From: Thermogemmatispora aurantia
GTDB lineage: Bacteria > Chloroflexota > Ktedonobacteria > Ktedonobacterales > Ktedonobacteraceae
Assembly: GCF_008974285.1 (NCBI RefSeq)
Contig: NZ_BKZV01000004.1
Location: 418,752-482,751, forward strand
Length of the DNA: 64,000 bases
Direction: 5' to 3'
The position numbers and the translations under genes are program-made. Below, in pieces: positions 40,712 through 50,854 of the stretch. Positions within the stretch are counted from its first letter, which is position 1, and every line of letters begins with the position of its first letter. The notes under the pieces were generated by a model. It searched no databases. It was not told where the DNA came from and saw only the letters and a program-made list of their open reading frames with translations.

Positions 40712-43700
40712 CTACTCGCTCTCGAAGCCGAAGTCGGAGAATTTCAAGGTACGACAGTTCTCCTCGACGACCTGACGCTTATGGGCCGGGAAGCCGTCGG
40801 GGAAAGTGGCCTGGATCTCCAGGGTCACCTCAACTTTGGCCCCGGGCAGACTCAGCAGATGCTGAATGACCTCGCTGACGATGGTGTGAGCGCTGCTGGT
40901 GAGGTGCCGCGGATCGACAGAAACGGCCCCGTAGAAGCGGCGCTGTGGTGGCTCGGTGGCGACCGTTGCTGAGCTGCCAGCGACTGTATAGGCGGTGCTG
41001 GCCGACTGGCTCTGCTCGTAGAGCGTAGCAGGTGAAGTCTGTAGCGCCGGCGCGGTCCCTGGCGCGCTGCCAGCGGGAGCGGGGGCGCTCAGGGTGCTGG
41101 CTGCCGCCTGGGCCAGGCGGGCACGCTCAGCCTCGGCTCTGGCGCGCGCCTCGGCCTCTAGCTGGGCGGCGGCCACCTCCGCCTTGACCACCAGGCCGGA
41201 AGGCTGCACCTGCTCTTTGCTCATAGGCTGACCGGCGCGCAGCCCCAGGTAGCGCTGACGCTCCTCATCCCAGGTGTCGGCGTAGGCAAAGCTGTCGTCG
41301 CGCCACTGGGCCAGGCCCACGCCCTCGGCGATGGCCTGTAGCAGGACCTCGGGACTCTTGAGGCGCTTGAGATAGAGATAGCGCCCGTAGAAGTCCTGCA
41401 GCTCCTTGACGCTGACGTGGTTGCCGCGCCAGAGCGGGATGCTGTCCAGCTCCCGGCGCAGCCAGGTTGGCGCGTAGCGCTCGACGAGCTGTTCGCTCTC
41501 GCGCAGGATAGCGCTGATGGATAGCGCGATTTGCTTCGGCTCCTGGCCGGTCATCTTGAGCTGACGCTCATCCAGGAGGATGCTGCTGCTGTCGCGGGCG
41601 TTGCTCTGCTCGGGGATGAGCAGCCAGCAGTAGCTTTCGGTGATGCGCAGATCAACGGTCTGGTTGGCCTCCTTCTGCTTGCTCTGGGCCTGATTGAGCT
41701 GGGCCAGGTCCAGATTGAGGCTCTCACGATCGTCCCAGATGCCTTTCCAGGCCAGAAACTCGCGCACGCCCTCCTTGAGGCCCTCGATTCGGTGGCGATC
41801 GGCGGCCAGGAAGATCAGCGTATTGCAATACTGGCGGCGCCCATTGCCGTGCTCCTGGAGCAGGCGCAGGGCCTCTCTGTAGGCCAGGCTGTGGCTATCT
41901 TTGGCGCCATGACTAAACTGCGGCTCCAGAATGACCAGGGCGACGCCATTGTTCTCGTCGGGCACCTCGGCGCTGCTGGAGGGAAAGATATGGATGCGGG
42001 CAAAGGCTCCGCGCTGTTTGGGGCCGCTGAGGCTCTGGTGCAGGCGCTGCTCAAGCTCCTGGCTGATCTCGTAGTCCTGGACCTGGCGGGCGCGGTCCTG
42101 AGCCAGGCGCGTGATGCTGACGCGCGTGTCGTACCAGTAGCGCTGGCCATCGTACCAGAGGTGGGTTGAGCGATTGGAGAGGTGGCCCAGCGCGTCGCTG
42201 AAGGCCGAGATGTTTTCGCCGGGCATGACGCAGCCCAGCTTGATCTCGCTGACGGTCAGGCCGCGATTGGGATTGTGGACGGTGGGCGCCGTGCCCAGGA
42301 AGAGGGTACGGGCCACGCGCCGGCTGGCGCCGCAGTGGCCCAGGTTGGGATACTCGCCGTCGAGGCGCAGCGGCAGCGAGTCAGGCCCGTCGACGTCCCT
42401 GGCGATCACTGGACGCCAGTTGTCTTCCAGGTAGTGCATCAGCTCGTCCTGGACGATGGGGGCGTCGATGGGGACGCTGCCGGGCATGATGAGCGGATTG
42501 GGGTCGTTGCGCTCCCAGAGCGTGCGCACGACGCTGGCCATCAGGCGCAGGACGCCGCGCGTGCGCTGGAAGCGTTCGAGGGTCGACCAGGCGCCGTAGA
42601 GGCGGTCGAAGAGTTCGGGATGGATGGGGTAGGCGCGCCTGATGCGGTCTTCGTAGCTGGCTTCATGGCTGGCGCTGGGAAACTCCTGCTGGTACTGCTC
42701 GTAGAATTGGACGAAGGTGCGCGCTACGGCGTCGCGGGCCTTGAATCGGTCGGGAGTGACCAGGTCTTTAAAGAGGCGCCGACGCACGATCTCAAAGCTC
42801 TCTTCGGGACTGGCAGGACTCCAGGGGGCTTCGATGCGGCCAAAGATCTGGCTCAGGCGGGCCAGGGCCTCTTTGCCGCCCTGGCCGCCGGCTTCGCTGT
42901 CGGAGGCGGGCAGCGAGGCGACGAGCTGGACGAGCGGCGTGCTGCTGACGGCCTCGCTGAGGGCCTGAGCAAAGCTGAGATTGGCCTCGAAGGTGCCGGC
43001 GGGCAGGTTGGGGTTGTGATAGAGCTGGCGCAGGTGGACGATCCATTCGTCGATGAGGATCAGGCAAGGGGCGGCGGCTGCGAAGATCTCGCGCAGGGTG
43101 TCGGAGCCAGGGCTGACGCCATGCCGGTCGGCTTCGGCGACGCGCTCGTAGCCGTCCTTGCCAAGCAACTGCCAGGCCAGTTCTCCCCACAGGGTGCGAA
43201 TGGTGCAGCCATCCGGCTTGTGCTGGACGTCGCTGGGAGAGATGGCGTGGCCGACGATAACAACGCGCTGGACGCCGGGCAGGCTGCTGAGGTTGACCGC
43301 TGACAGGAGGCTTTCGACGCCGGCCAGCTCGGAGGCCGGGTAGCCAGAGAAGAGGTGGTAGAGGGCCAGCAAGGAGTGGGTCTTGCCGCCGCCAAAGTTG
43401 GTCTGCAGGTTGATGACGGGGTCGCCGCCCTGGCCGCTGAGGCGGCGCAGGACGTTGGTCAGCAGGCGGCGCAGGCCCTCGGTCAGGTGGGTGCGCTGGA
43501 AGAATTCGCGCGGGTCCTGGTATTCGGCTGGGGCACTGCCTTGTACCACCTGGGCCAGGTTGGCGGCGTATGTGGCCAGGCTATATTCGACACCGATGAC
43601 GTCGGGCCGCGGCGTGATGATGCTGCGCCAGGAGGGCAGCCCGGCGACGCCTTTCTCGGCGACCAGGGCCGAGGTGCGCCGGGCCTGCCGCTGGGTCTGC

Positions 43701-44131
43701 TCTTCGTAGCGCCGGCGCATCAGCTCAGACATGAGCTGCTCGCACTGATCGGCCTCATTCCTGGCGGAGACCGCTTCGAGCAGGCGCTGTGCGCTGTCGC
43801 AGGCGCGGTAAGCGTCGTTGGTGTCGAACGGCTCCTGATGGGCCCAGCGGTTGCGTGTGTCGCGCAGCTCGCTGACCAGGCTGCGCTCAAGTTGTCCCAG
43901 CGTCTGCGCAAAGACCTGGTTCCACTGGTCCCACATGATGACGAGCAGGGCCTGGACGTCACGCAGGAGATCTTGATCCTCGGTGATGTGCTCTTTATGC
44001 AGGGACTGGGCGGCCTGTTTGCGCCAGTTGGTGCCATAGGTGTTCTGCATCTCGCGCTCGACGAAGGGCTTGAGGCCGTCGCGGAGATAGGTCAGGGCCT
44101 GACCGACGTATTCGTGGTTGGTGCGTGGCAT
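40712..44131 (-). CDS. Swt1-type HEPN plus DUF499 ATPase
   Basis: A 1139-residue protein and third gene of the helicase/methylase operon. Residues 1-125 form a Swt1-like HEPN domain with the RNase-type motif R93-x4-H98 (RNRWAH). The DUF499/AAA-type ATPase core follows, with Walker A at NFGGGKTHS (Lys250) and Walker B at CLILIDEW (Asp361-Glu362). The C-terminal region includes a low-complexity Ala/Pro linker (around 1000-1060) and a compact final domain (FYGAVSVDPRHLTSSA ... VEVTLEIQATFPDGFP). DUF499 proteins occur with DUF1156 methylases and large helicases in predicted phage-defence loci. The HEPN motif suggests an RNA-cleaving effector, which is inference. Confidence 0.88.
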   Translation of the reverse strand: MPRTNHEYVGQALTYLRDGLKPFVEREMQNTYGTNWRKQAAQSLHKEHITEDQDLLRDVQALLVIMWDQWNQVFAQTLGQLERSLVSELRDTRNRWAHQEPFDTNDAYRACDSAQRLLEAVSARNEADQCEQLMSELMRRRYEEQTQRQARRTSALVAEKGVAGLPSWRSIITPRPDVIGVEYSLATYAANLAQVVQGSAPAEYQDPREFFQRTHLTEGLRRLLTNVLRRLSGQGGDPVINLQTNFGGGKTHSLLALYHLFSGYPASELAGVESLLSAVNLSSLPGVQRVVIVGHAISPSDVQHKPDGCTIRTLWGELAWQLLGKDGYERVAEADRHGVSPGSDTLREIFAAAAPCLILIDEWIVHLRQLYHNPNLPAGTFEANLSFAQALSEAVSSTPLVQLVASLPASDSEAGGQGGKEALARLSQIFGRIEAPWSPASPEESFEIVRRRLFKDLVTPDRFKARDAVARTFVQFYEQYQQEFPSASHEASYEDRIRRAYPIHPELFDRLYGAWSTLERFQRTRGVLRLMASVVRTLWERNDPNPLIMPGSVPIDAPIVQDELMHYLEDNWRPVIARDVDGPDSLPLRLDGEYPNLGHCGASRRVARTLFLGTAPTVHNPNRGLTVSEIKLGCVMPGENISAFSDALGHLSNRSTHLWYDGQRYWYDTRVSITRLAQDRARQVQDYEISQELEQRLHQSLSGPKQRGAFARIHIFPSSSAEVPDENNGVALVILEPQFSHGAKDSHSLAYREALRLLQEHGNGRRQYCNTLIFLAADRHRIEGLKEGVREFLAWKGIWDDRESLNLDLAQLNQAQSKQKEANQTVDLRITESYCWLLIPEQSNARDSSSILLDERQLKMTGQEPKQIALSISAILRESEQLVERYAPTWLRRELDSIPLWRGNHVSVKELQDFYGRYLYLKRLKSPEVLLQAIAEGVGLAQWRDDSFAYADTWDEERQRYLGLRAGQPMSKEQVQPSGLVVKAEVAAAQLEAEARARAEAERARLAQAAASTLSAPAPAGSAPGTAPALQTSPATLYEQSQSASTAYTVAGSSATVATEPPQRRFYGAVSVDPRHLTSSAHTIVSEVIQHLLSLPGAKVEVTLEIQATFPDGFPAHKRQVVEENCRTLKFSDFGFESE

Positions 44132-44276
44132 ATAGGGGGTCGCTCCTCTCCAGTTGCTCGCTTACTAGACGCTCATCAGGCAAACGCCAGGGTCATCGTC
44201 TCTCATTTATTGGGAGAGACGGCAGCCAGGCACACTTTTGGCGCCCGGTTCTGCGCGTTCTCCCCCTTCTCTGTGA

Positions 44277-47200
44277 TTATTCTGGCAGCAGGCTCCCCTG
44301 TTCGGCAAACTCGCCCCTGCTGTAGCGAAGGGCTTTCTGGTTGATGTCTGGCCAGGCAATGGCCAGGCTGTTGTAGGGCAGGGCCTCCTGGGCCCAGCCG
44401 CGGCGCTCGCAGATGCTGTAGAGGCGGTAGGCCAGTTCAAGGGCTGACGCGGCCAGGTCCTGTCTCTGGCTGAGGAGCCTGGCGGCGTGCTCTTCGCCGC
44501 CGCCTTTGAGGAGGGCGTGGGCCAGGCGCAGGGTGAATTCCCAGGTGGTGAGTGGCTGGCCGTCGTTGAGGCGCTCGCGCTGGGGCAGGTCTTCGCCGCG
44601 CAGCAGGCGCACTTTGCCGCCGTGGGAGTGCACGATGCCGCTCTCGCTCAGGAGCTGGATGGAGATGTTTTTGGCTTTGGAGAGGGTTTCGGCGCTGCCG
44701 AAGTCGCCACTGACGAAGCCGAACTGTTCGAACCAGGCGACGGCCCAGCGGGTTTCGTTGTCAAAGTCGCCTTCCTGGGCGGTCAGGATTTCGTCCAGGA
44801 CGCGGTTGATGAGCTGGAGGGCGGCATGCACGCTGACGGGGCTGCCGTCGACGTCTTCGACGCGGCGGTAGCGGGAGTAGATGGCCATGCCGGGGCCGAT
44901 GCTGGCCTGGGCCAGGTCGACGGGGGCGATGCCGCCTTGCTGCAGGTGGTGAATGGCCTGGGGCAGCTCCTGGCGCAGCTCGCGCAAGAATTGCTGGCGC
45001 GAGGCGATGGGGGCCTTCTCGGGGCGCGGGCGGCAGACGAGCACGATCGAGGAGGCTAGGGCATTAGACGCTATAGCGCGTGTGCGATTAGATCTTTCAG
45101 TACGGATGGGCCAGGTGCCGGTGATGGTGAAGCCGGCGCTGATCAGGCCCTCGAGCATGGTCTCCCAGCCGGTGGAGGCCACCAGGGCCGTACCGTTCTG
45201 GCCGTTGGCGGCTTGTTTGCCGTTGCGGCGCCGGGCCGCACTCTGAGGAGCCTGGCCCTCCTTGGCGGCCTCTGCCTCGTCGCCTGCCAGTGGCTCGGCT
45301 GCCTCCTCCAGCTCCTCGTCAGGCGCCTCGTCCCCGGCCTGCTCGACCTCGGCCTGCTTGAAAGCGTAGTAGAGGGTCAGGGGATAGTCGGGATGCTGGG
45401 CGGCGCGCAGATTGGCGAAGACGCGGCGCAGGCCTTCCTCGAAGAAGCGGCGGGCCTGGTCTTTGTCGCCTCCGTGGCGGTAGGGCGAGGCGATCAGCTC
45501 GCTGCCCTTGGGAGTGAGCAGGGTGGCGAAGAGGTCGGGATAGATTGGAGCCAGGCTGCGCCGCAGCCAGACGTAGAAGAAGTCTGAGAGGTCGGCGTAG
45601 CCGACGTTGTCGTAGTAGGGCGGGTCGGTGGAAATAAGGAGCTGGGCAAGGCCGTCGACCGCCGCGCTGGCCTCGCACTGCCTGGCCACGCCGCTGGCGA
45701 TGCAAGGGATAGCTTTGATGACTTTGGAAACCCAATCGATGGCTCCCATGAAGTTGCCACTACCTGTGCTGAAGGGGTTGGCCTCCGCGAAGTCCCATAC
45801 CATTGACAATGTCTGAAGATTAAAGGTATGGCCAATTGTTTCCCCATCGCTGTCAATAACCCACGAACATAACGTGGACCAATAATCTGCACAACGGTCC
45901 ACGGCCAGCGCCAGGTAGGTGGCCAGAGCGTCGGCATAGGCGACGGGGCCGCTGCCGCCCTCGCGCAGGGGGCGCTCATCGCCGGAGATGGCAGGGTCCA
46001 GCTCGCCCCAGGCGGCGCGTGCCTCGGCCAGCACCCGTTCGCGCGCCTCGGCGATCAGGTCGCTGAAGGTGGTCAGGGCCACAAGCTGGCGCGGCGTGAA
46101 GAGGTCGCTGTGGCGCGTCATACCATACTGCTGCACTCGAAAACCCAGAGCCTTGTCTGGTAAAAAGGTCTGAGGCGGGTTCAACGGCGCTGCCTGCGCG
46201 GCAGTGGCCTCCTGCTCTACGTTGGGAGCCAGATAGAGGCGCCCGCCCGGTCCATCGGCCACGATTGCCATGAGCTGGGCGCCCATGCGACCGGCACGTC
46301 CCTCGGTACGGATATGACTGAAGCCCACAGGGGTATCACAAACCACGCAGCGGGCGCCGCGGAGGTTCACCGTCCCCGCCGGCGGCTCACCCTGGCCCGT
46401 GTCTCCTGTGTGCACCACAAAGCGCACCCGCGGCGGCCTGCTCTCGCGCTCCACCAGCGGCTCCACCCAGGCCTCATGCCCCCGCTTCTTCGAGAGCCAG
46501 AACGTGCGCACGAGCGGCATCTGAGCCCCGCAGGCCGGATTTGGACAGGTCACCGTGCGCGCCCACAGCCAGGCGATGACCGTCGCCTCGCCGTTGCTGT
46601 GGCTGGCCTTAGTGGTCTGACTGGGCTTTCGCTTCCTGTTGGCGGCGGGCCTCTCTTCCAGCGCTGGCGTCGGCAGAGGCACGCGCGGATAGAGGTGGCC
46701 GATGCGCCGCTCGGCCTCATCGCGCAGCCAACGCCCATAGGCGCGAATATCGGCGGCCAGCCCGCGCGCCCCCTCCCACTGACCCGCGAGCAGAGCCTGA
46801 CGCGCCTGCGGATGAACCGGCGGGCGCCCGGCGAAGCGCGGCGGGATCTCGATCAGCGCCTTATTGATGAGCACAGCCACCGGATTGAGATCGCCGGCAT
46901 GAGCCTCCAGCCCCAGGCGCAGCGCCTCCAGCGGAATCGAGCCGCCACCGGCAAAAGGATCGAGCACGGGAGGCGGCGCCCCGTTCGTCGCGCGACGGAT
47001 CTCCTCGCGGGCCTGCGCCAGCACCTGCTCATTGGTTGTATTCTCCCAGATGACCAACTGGCGGATCAGTTCGAGAAGCCGCTCGCGCTCCTGCTCCTGG
47101 CTGGCCTCATTGGGAAAACGCTCCGGGTGGGCCGACGGATCGTCCACCAGCGAGGCAAACAGGACGGCCCGGCAGGCCGCCAGAGGCCGACGGGCCCACC

Positions 47201-47318
47201 ACAGATGCAGCGTCGAAGGATGACCATGACGCAGCGACTTCTCCTTAGAGGAAGCCTCATTAATAGCCTTCAGCGGCAGCGCCACCTCAATCAACTTCTT
47301 CTTCAGCGAATCACTCAT
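44277..47318 (-). CDS. DUF1156 (COG1743-like) adenine-specific DNA methylase
   Basis: A 1013-residue DNA methyltransferase. The N-terminal DUF1156 region is LPLKAINEASSKEKSLRHGH, then LHLWWARRPLAACRAVLFAS. SAM motif I is VLDPFAGGGSIPLEAL (Asp120). Zinc-ribbon cysteines sit in TCPNPACGAQ and ARCVVCDTPVG. The catalytic motif IV is ISTDPPYYDNVGYADL near residue 565. N6-adenine methylation of host DNA is expected. The ATG overlaps the helicase stop by four bases (ATGA), so the two are translationally coupled; the HEPN/ATPase gene follows after 145 bases. DISARM systems use a related DUF1156 methylase. A Glu/Ala-rich insert lies near residues 660-720. Confidence 0.9.
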   Translation of the reverse strand: MSDSLKKKLIEVALPLKAINEASSKEKSLRHGHPSTLHLWWARRPLAACRAVLFASLVDDPSAHPERFPNEASQEQERERLLELIRQLVIWENTTNEQVLAQAREEIRRATNGAPPPVLDPFAGGGSIPLEALRLGLEAHAGDLNPVAVLINKALIEIPPRFAGRPPVHPQARQALLAGQWEGARGLAADIRAYGRWLRDEAERRIGHLYPRVPLPTPALEERPAANRKRKPSQTTKASHSNGEATVIAWLWARTVTCPNPACGAQMPLVRTFWLSKKRGHEAWVEPLVERESRPPRVRFVVHTGDTGQGEPPAGTVNLRGARCVVCDTPVGFSHIRTEGRAGRMGAQLMAIVADGPGGRLYLAPNVEQEATAAQAAPLNPPQTFLPDKALGFRVQQYGMTRHSDLFTPRQLVALTTFSDLIAEARERVLAEARAAWGELDPAISGDERPLREGGSGPVAYADALATYLALAVDRCADYWSTLCSWVIDSDGETIGHTFNLQTLSMVWDFAEANPFSTGSGNFMGAIDWVSKVIKAIPCIASGVARQCEASAAVDGLAQLLISTDPPYYDNVGYADLSDFFYVWLRRSLAPIYPDLFATLLTPKGSELIASPYRHGGDKDQARRFFEEGLRRVFANLRAAQHPDYPLTLYYAFKQAEVEQAGDEAPDEELEEAAEPLAGDEAEAAKEGQAPQSAARRRNGKQAANGQNGTALVASTGWETMLEGLISAGFTITGTWPIRTERSNRTRAIASNALASSIVLVCRPRPEKAPIASRQQFLRELRQELPQAIHHLQQGGIAPVDLAQASIGPGMAIYSRYRRVEDVDGSPVSVHAALQLINRVLDEILTAQEGDFDNETRWAVAWFEQFGFVSGDFGSAETLSKAKNISIQLLSESGIVHSHGGKVRLLRGEDLPQRERLNDGQPLTTWEFTLRLAHALLKGGGEEHAARLLSQRQDLAASALELAYRLYSICERRGWAQEALPYNSLAIAWPDINQKALRYSRGEFAEQGSLLPE

Positions 47319-50300
47319 CGCAGACGCTCTCCTTTTGCCAAAAGATCAGCGATCTTATAAAAAACCCCGCAGGCCAGCCGATCAGGAGGCTGCTCAAAAG
47401 GCTGGCGCACATACCAGACCGCGCACTGCGAGCCCTCCACCAGCACCAGCGCCAACACAAAGCGCTCCGGCTGATTCAGCGCCGTCAGAATCTCATTGCG
47501 CGTCACAAACACCGTCGCCGCCCCTTGCGTCCGACCCTTCACCTCAAGAAAGCGCAGCGCCCCCGTCTCCGGCACACGCGACTCGATATCATAGCCCCGA
47601 TTCTCGCGACTCACATCGCGCGGCTCATAGCCCAGCGCCCGCTCCACCTCCATCACCGCCGCCATCGCCAGCCGCTCCACCTCGGGATTGCGCTCCAGCC
47701 CAACCTCATCCTCCGCATCCGCGCCCGCCCGCTCGGAGCCAGCCGCCGTCTCTTCCACCAGCGCCCGCCGACGCTCCGCCAGCAGACCCGCCGGCACCAC
47801 CAGCGCCGCCCCCAGCACCCGCGGCGGCAGCGGCGTCAGCGTCCGCTCCCGCTCCAACTCCTCCATACGCGAATTCAGGCGCCCCTCAAGCTCCCGACAG
47901 CGCTGACGAGCCTGTTCCGCATTCAAGCGCGCATTCACCTTCCCCTGCCGCTCCGCCTCCGCCAGCTCAGCCGCCCGCTTATCCCAATAAATGATCTCCT
48001 GCATCAAGCGCTCGTGCACCGCCTGCCGCACCCGCTCCACCTGCTCCAGCCGTTGGCGGCGCACCTCCTCCAGATAGCGCGGCACCAGCTCGCGGATCGC
48101 ATACGAGCGCGCCCGCTCCTCCAGATCCTCCTGCAGCCAGCGAGCCGCCAGCACATCGGCCAGCACCCCTTGCTCATCTTCTTTCAGCGCGCGGTAATCC
48201 AGGAAAGGCGCATAGCCTGCCGGCTGCATCTCCCCCCGGGCAGTGCACTCCACAAACAGCAACTGGCGCGCCGCCACATGGCGCATGCCCGAGGCATCGA
48301 CGCGGCCATCCTGAATCGTCATCTCCAGATAAAAGAGCACCCGCGGCTCCCGGCCCCCATCCTGCTCATCCAGCAAGATCGCCCCCTGCTGCAACAGCTC
48401 CCGATCCTCCTCCAGCACCAGATTCAGCACCGCCTCCAACAACGGATGGCCCGGACACAACAACTCCGCCGGCGGCTTCCCCGGCAGCGTCATCAGCTCC
48501 TTCTCAAACGTCACCCGCTCATAGCGCGGCAACAGTGCCCGTCGCAGACCCGCCGGCGAGCGCTCACGGATACGCTGCGGCACATGCGTCAGCTCATAGC
48601 GGCCCGGCTCACGGCGATAAAAGCGGCCCCCGAAGCGCTGAAAGGCCGTCAAGAAAAAGGAGGCCACAAAATGCGGCTGCAAACGCCGCGCCTGGGCCCG
48701 CTCCATCTCCTCGCGCACCTGACGCACCCGCACCACATCCCAGACCTCATGCGTCAGCGCCCGCTCCTCAAGCAAGCGCTGCAAATGAGAACGATCCAGG
48801 GCCGTCTCCACTGTCTGCTCCAGGCGGGCCCGCACCTCGGGGCGATCCCCATAGCGGATGGCCTCCACAATCAAATCGCGCAGCGAGCGCTCACCAAACT
48901 GCAAACGGCCCAGCACATCGAACACCTGCCCACCCAGCGCCTTGCGCTCCTTATCCAGCTTTTCCAGCAAATGATAGTATACCTCGCCCTCGCGCGTATT
49001 CAGGGCCACCAGATTCCACAAATGGCAGGGATAGGTCTGCCCGATACGATGGATGCGTCCAAAGCGCTGCTCCAGGCGATTAGGATTCCACGGCAGATCG
49101 TAGTTCACCATCAAATGGGCCCGCTGCAAATTGATGCCCTCGCCCGCCGCATCCGTCGCCACCAGAATCAACACCTCCGGGTCCTGCGTAAAAGCCTCCT
49201 GAACCTGCCGACGCTCCGCCCGATCCATTCCGCCGTGGATCGCCACCACCGCCTCAGCGCGGCCCAGCAGACCCGTAATACGCCGCTGCAAATAAAGCAA
49301 CGTATCGCGATGCTCCGTAAAAATCACCAGCTTACAGCGCCGGCCCTCAGCATCAAACATCGCCTGCTCATGCTGAAGCAAATCCGACAACTGCTCCCAC
49401 TTACGATCACGGCCACTGCGGCGCACCTCCTCAGCCAGTTGCTCCAACTCCCGCAAGCGCTGAATCTCCTGCTCCAACTCGGCCATTGTCCGCGCCGCCG
49501 TCGCCAGATCCACCACCCTCTCCTCCACCTGCTCGCGCTCAGCATCTGGAGCATCCTCCTCCAACTCCGCCAGCTCCTCCTCATCCAACAGCGGCACCTC
49601 CTCGGGCAGCTCCACCGAAGCCATGAGCCGCTGCTGGTGCAGCTCCGCAAGGCGCCTCTCCAGACGCGAGCGACGCCGATGCAACGACTGATAAATGGCC
49701 TCCGGCGACGAAGCCAGCCGGCGCTGCAGAATCGTCAGCGCAAAGCCCACCGTTCCCTTGCGGCCCCCCTGCAAAGCATCGGCGCGATTAAACTCCAGAC
49801 GCACATACTCCGTCACCTCCCGATAGAGCCGCTGCTCCAGAGGAGAAAGCTCGTACGCCAGCGTCGACGCATAGCGCTCCGGAAAAAGCGGCTTCCCCTC
49901 GAAGGTATAGAGCTGCTCCTTTAACAAATGACGCATCAAATCGCCAACCGCCGCCGGCTTCACCCCAAAACGGATACGGCCCGCGAAGCGATCGGGATCG
50001 AGCAAGCGCAGAAAGAGCTGAAAATCCTCATCCTTGCCATTATGCGGAGTAGCCGTCAACAGCAACAAATGCGACGTGCGCGTCCCCAGCAACTCACCCA
50101 AGTGATAGCGCTTCGTATACTTCACCTCATCGCCCACGAACGTCGCCGACAGCTTATGCGCCTCATCGAAGACCACCAGATCCCAGGACGTCTCTTCCAG
50201 CCAGGGCCGCAAAGCCTCATTGCGCGCCAGCACATCCAGGCGCGCAATCAACAGCGGCATCTCCAGAAAGGGATTAGCCGCTAAAGAGGCCGCTGCCCGC

Positions 50301-50854
50301 TCCTTCGTCCAAATCTCAAACGGCAACTGAAACTTACTCTTCAGCTCATCCTGCCACTGCTCCACCAGATTGCCCGGCGCCACAATCAAGCAGCGCTGCA
50401 AGGCGCCACGTAGCTGCAGCTCCTTAATCAGCAGGCCCGTCATAATCGTCTTCCCAGCGCCGGGATCATCCGCCAGCACATAGCGCAGCGGCTGGCGCGT
50501 CAGCAGCGTCTCATAGACCGCCGTAATCTGGTGCGGCAGCGGCTCAATCAGCGACGTATGGACCGCCAGCAACGGATCGAACAGATACGCAAGGTGAATG
50601 CGAAAGGCCTCCGAAACCAGACGGAAGCGCTCCCCATCGGCCTTGAACGACCAGCGCTCCTCAGCGGGCACCACCGTCAACTGAGCCAGCCGATCGGCGT
50701 AGAGCAGCTCGGAACCAAGCTGGCCGTTAGCATCGCGATAAACCACCTCAACCTCATCCGGGCCATGCGGCTGAACCGCAAGCAGGGTCACCACCTCATG
50801 GGGACGCAGCCCCCGCACGCGCACATTGGGATAAAGCTCATTCACGGCAGCCAT
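47315..50854 (-). CDS. SNF2-type helicase with C-terminal DUF3883-like domain (DrmD-like)
   Basis: An approximately 1180-residue DNA translocase. Helicase motifs are VLADDPGAGKTIMTGLL (Walker A), VVFDEAHKLSA (DEAH box), LLLTATPHNGKDEDF (motif III), and LVATDAAGEGINLQRAHLMV with NRLEQRFGRIHRIGQ (motifs V and VI). A long coiled-coil-rich middle follows. The C-terminal 100 residues, ALGYEPRDVSRENRGYDIES then LRFLEVKGRTQG, carry the D...ExK pattern of DUF3883/PD-(D/E)XK-like domains. It is the first gene of the operon with the DUF1156 methylase and HEPN-ATPase. Class 1 DISARM DrmD is the closest named analogue. ATG 50854 is preferred to the upstream 50890. Confidence 0.88.
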   Translation of the reverse strand: MAAVNELYPNVRVRGLRPHEVVTLLAVQPHGPDEVEVVYRDANGQLGSELLYADRLAQLTVVPAEERWSFKADGERFRLVSEAFRIHLAYLFDPLLAVHTSLIEPLPHQITAVYETLLTRQPLRYVLADDPGAGKTIMTGLLIKELQLRGALQRCLIVAPGNLVEQWQDELKSKFQLPFEIWTKERAAASLAANPFLEMPLLIARLDVLARNEALRPWLEETSWDLVVFDEAHKLSATFVGDEVKYTKRYHLGELLGTRTSHLLLLTATPHNGKDEDFQLFLRLLDPDRFAGRIRFGVKPAAVGDLMRHLLKEQLYTFEGKPLFPERYASTLAYELSPLEQRLYREVTEYVRLEFNRADALQGGRKGTVGFALTILQRRLASSPEAIYQSLHRRRSRLERRLAELHQQRLMASVELPEEVPLLDEEELAELEEDAPDAEREQVEERVVDLATAARTMAELEQEIQRLRELEQLAEEVRRSGRDRKWEQLSDLLQHEQAMFDAEGRRCKLVIFTEHRDTLLYLQRRITGLLGRAEAVVAIHGGMDRAERRQVQEAFTQDPEVLILVATDAAGEGINLQRAHLMVNYDLPWNPNRLEQRFGRIHRIGQTYPCHLWNLVALNTREGEVYYHLLEKLDKERKALGGQVFDVLGRLQFGERSLRDLIVEAIRYGDRPEVRARLEQTVETALDRSHLQRLLEERALTHEVWDVVRVRQVREEMERAQARRLQPHFVASFFLTAFQRFGGRFYRREPGRYELTHVPQRIRERSPAGLRRALLPRYERVTFEKELMTLPGKPPAELLCPGHPLLEAVLNLVLEEDRELLQQGAILLDEQDGGREPRVLFYLEMTIQDGRVDASGMRHVAARQLLFVECTARGEMQPAGYAPFLDYRALKEDEQGVLADVLAARWLQEDLEERARSYAIRELVPRYLEEVRRQRLEQVERVRQAVHERLMQEIIYWDKRAAELAEAERQGKVNARLNAEQARQRCRELEGRLNSRMEELERERTLTPLPPRVLGAALVVPAGLLAERRRALVEETAAGSERAGADAEDEVGLERNPEVERLAMAAVMEVERALGYEPRDVSRENRGYDIESRVPETGALRFLEVKGRTQGAATVFVTRNEILTALNQPERFVLALVLVEGSQCAVWYVRQPFEQPPDRLACGVFYKIADLLAKGERLR

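Noticed and set aside
42182-43303. Plus-strand open frame of 373 codons inside the DUF499 gene
   Set aside because: Antisense shadow; the minus strand has Walker motifs and continuous homology.
47525-49924. Plus-strand open frame of 799 codons inside the helicase gene
   Set aside because: Exact antisense of a gene with full helicase motifs. Its product is Gln/His/Leu/Arg-rich without any domain, a known by-product of GC-rich coding DNA.
40712-50854. Calling the helicase/methylase/ATPase operon complete DISARM
   Set aside because: The DUF1998 proteins (drmA, drmB) and the phospholipase-D nuclease (drmC) are missing in the window, and a HEPN-DUF499 protein is present instead.
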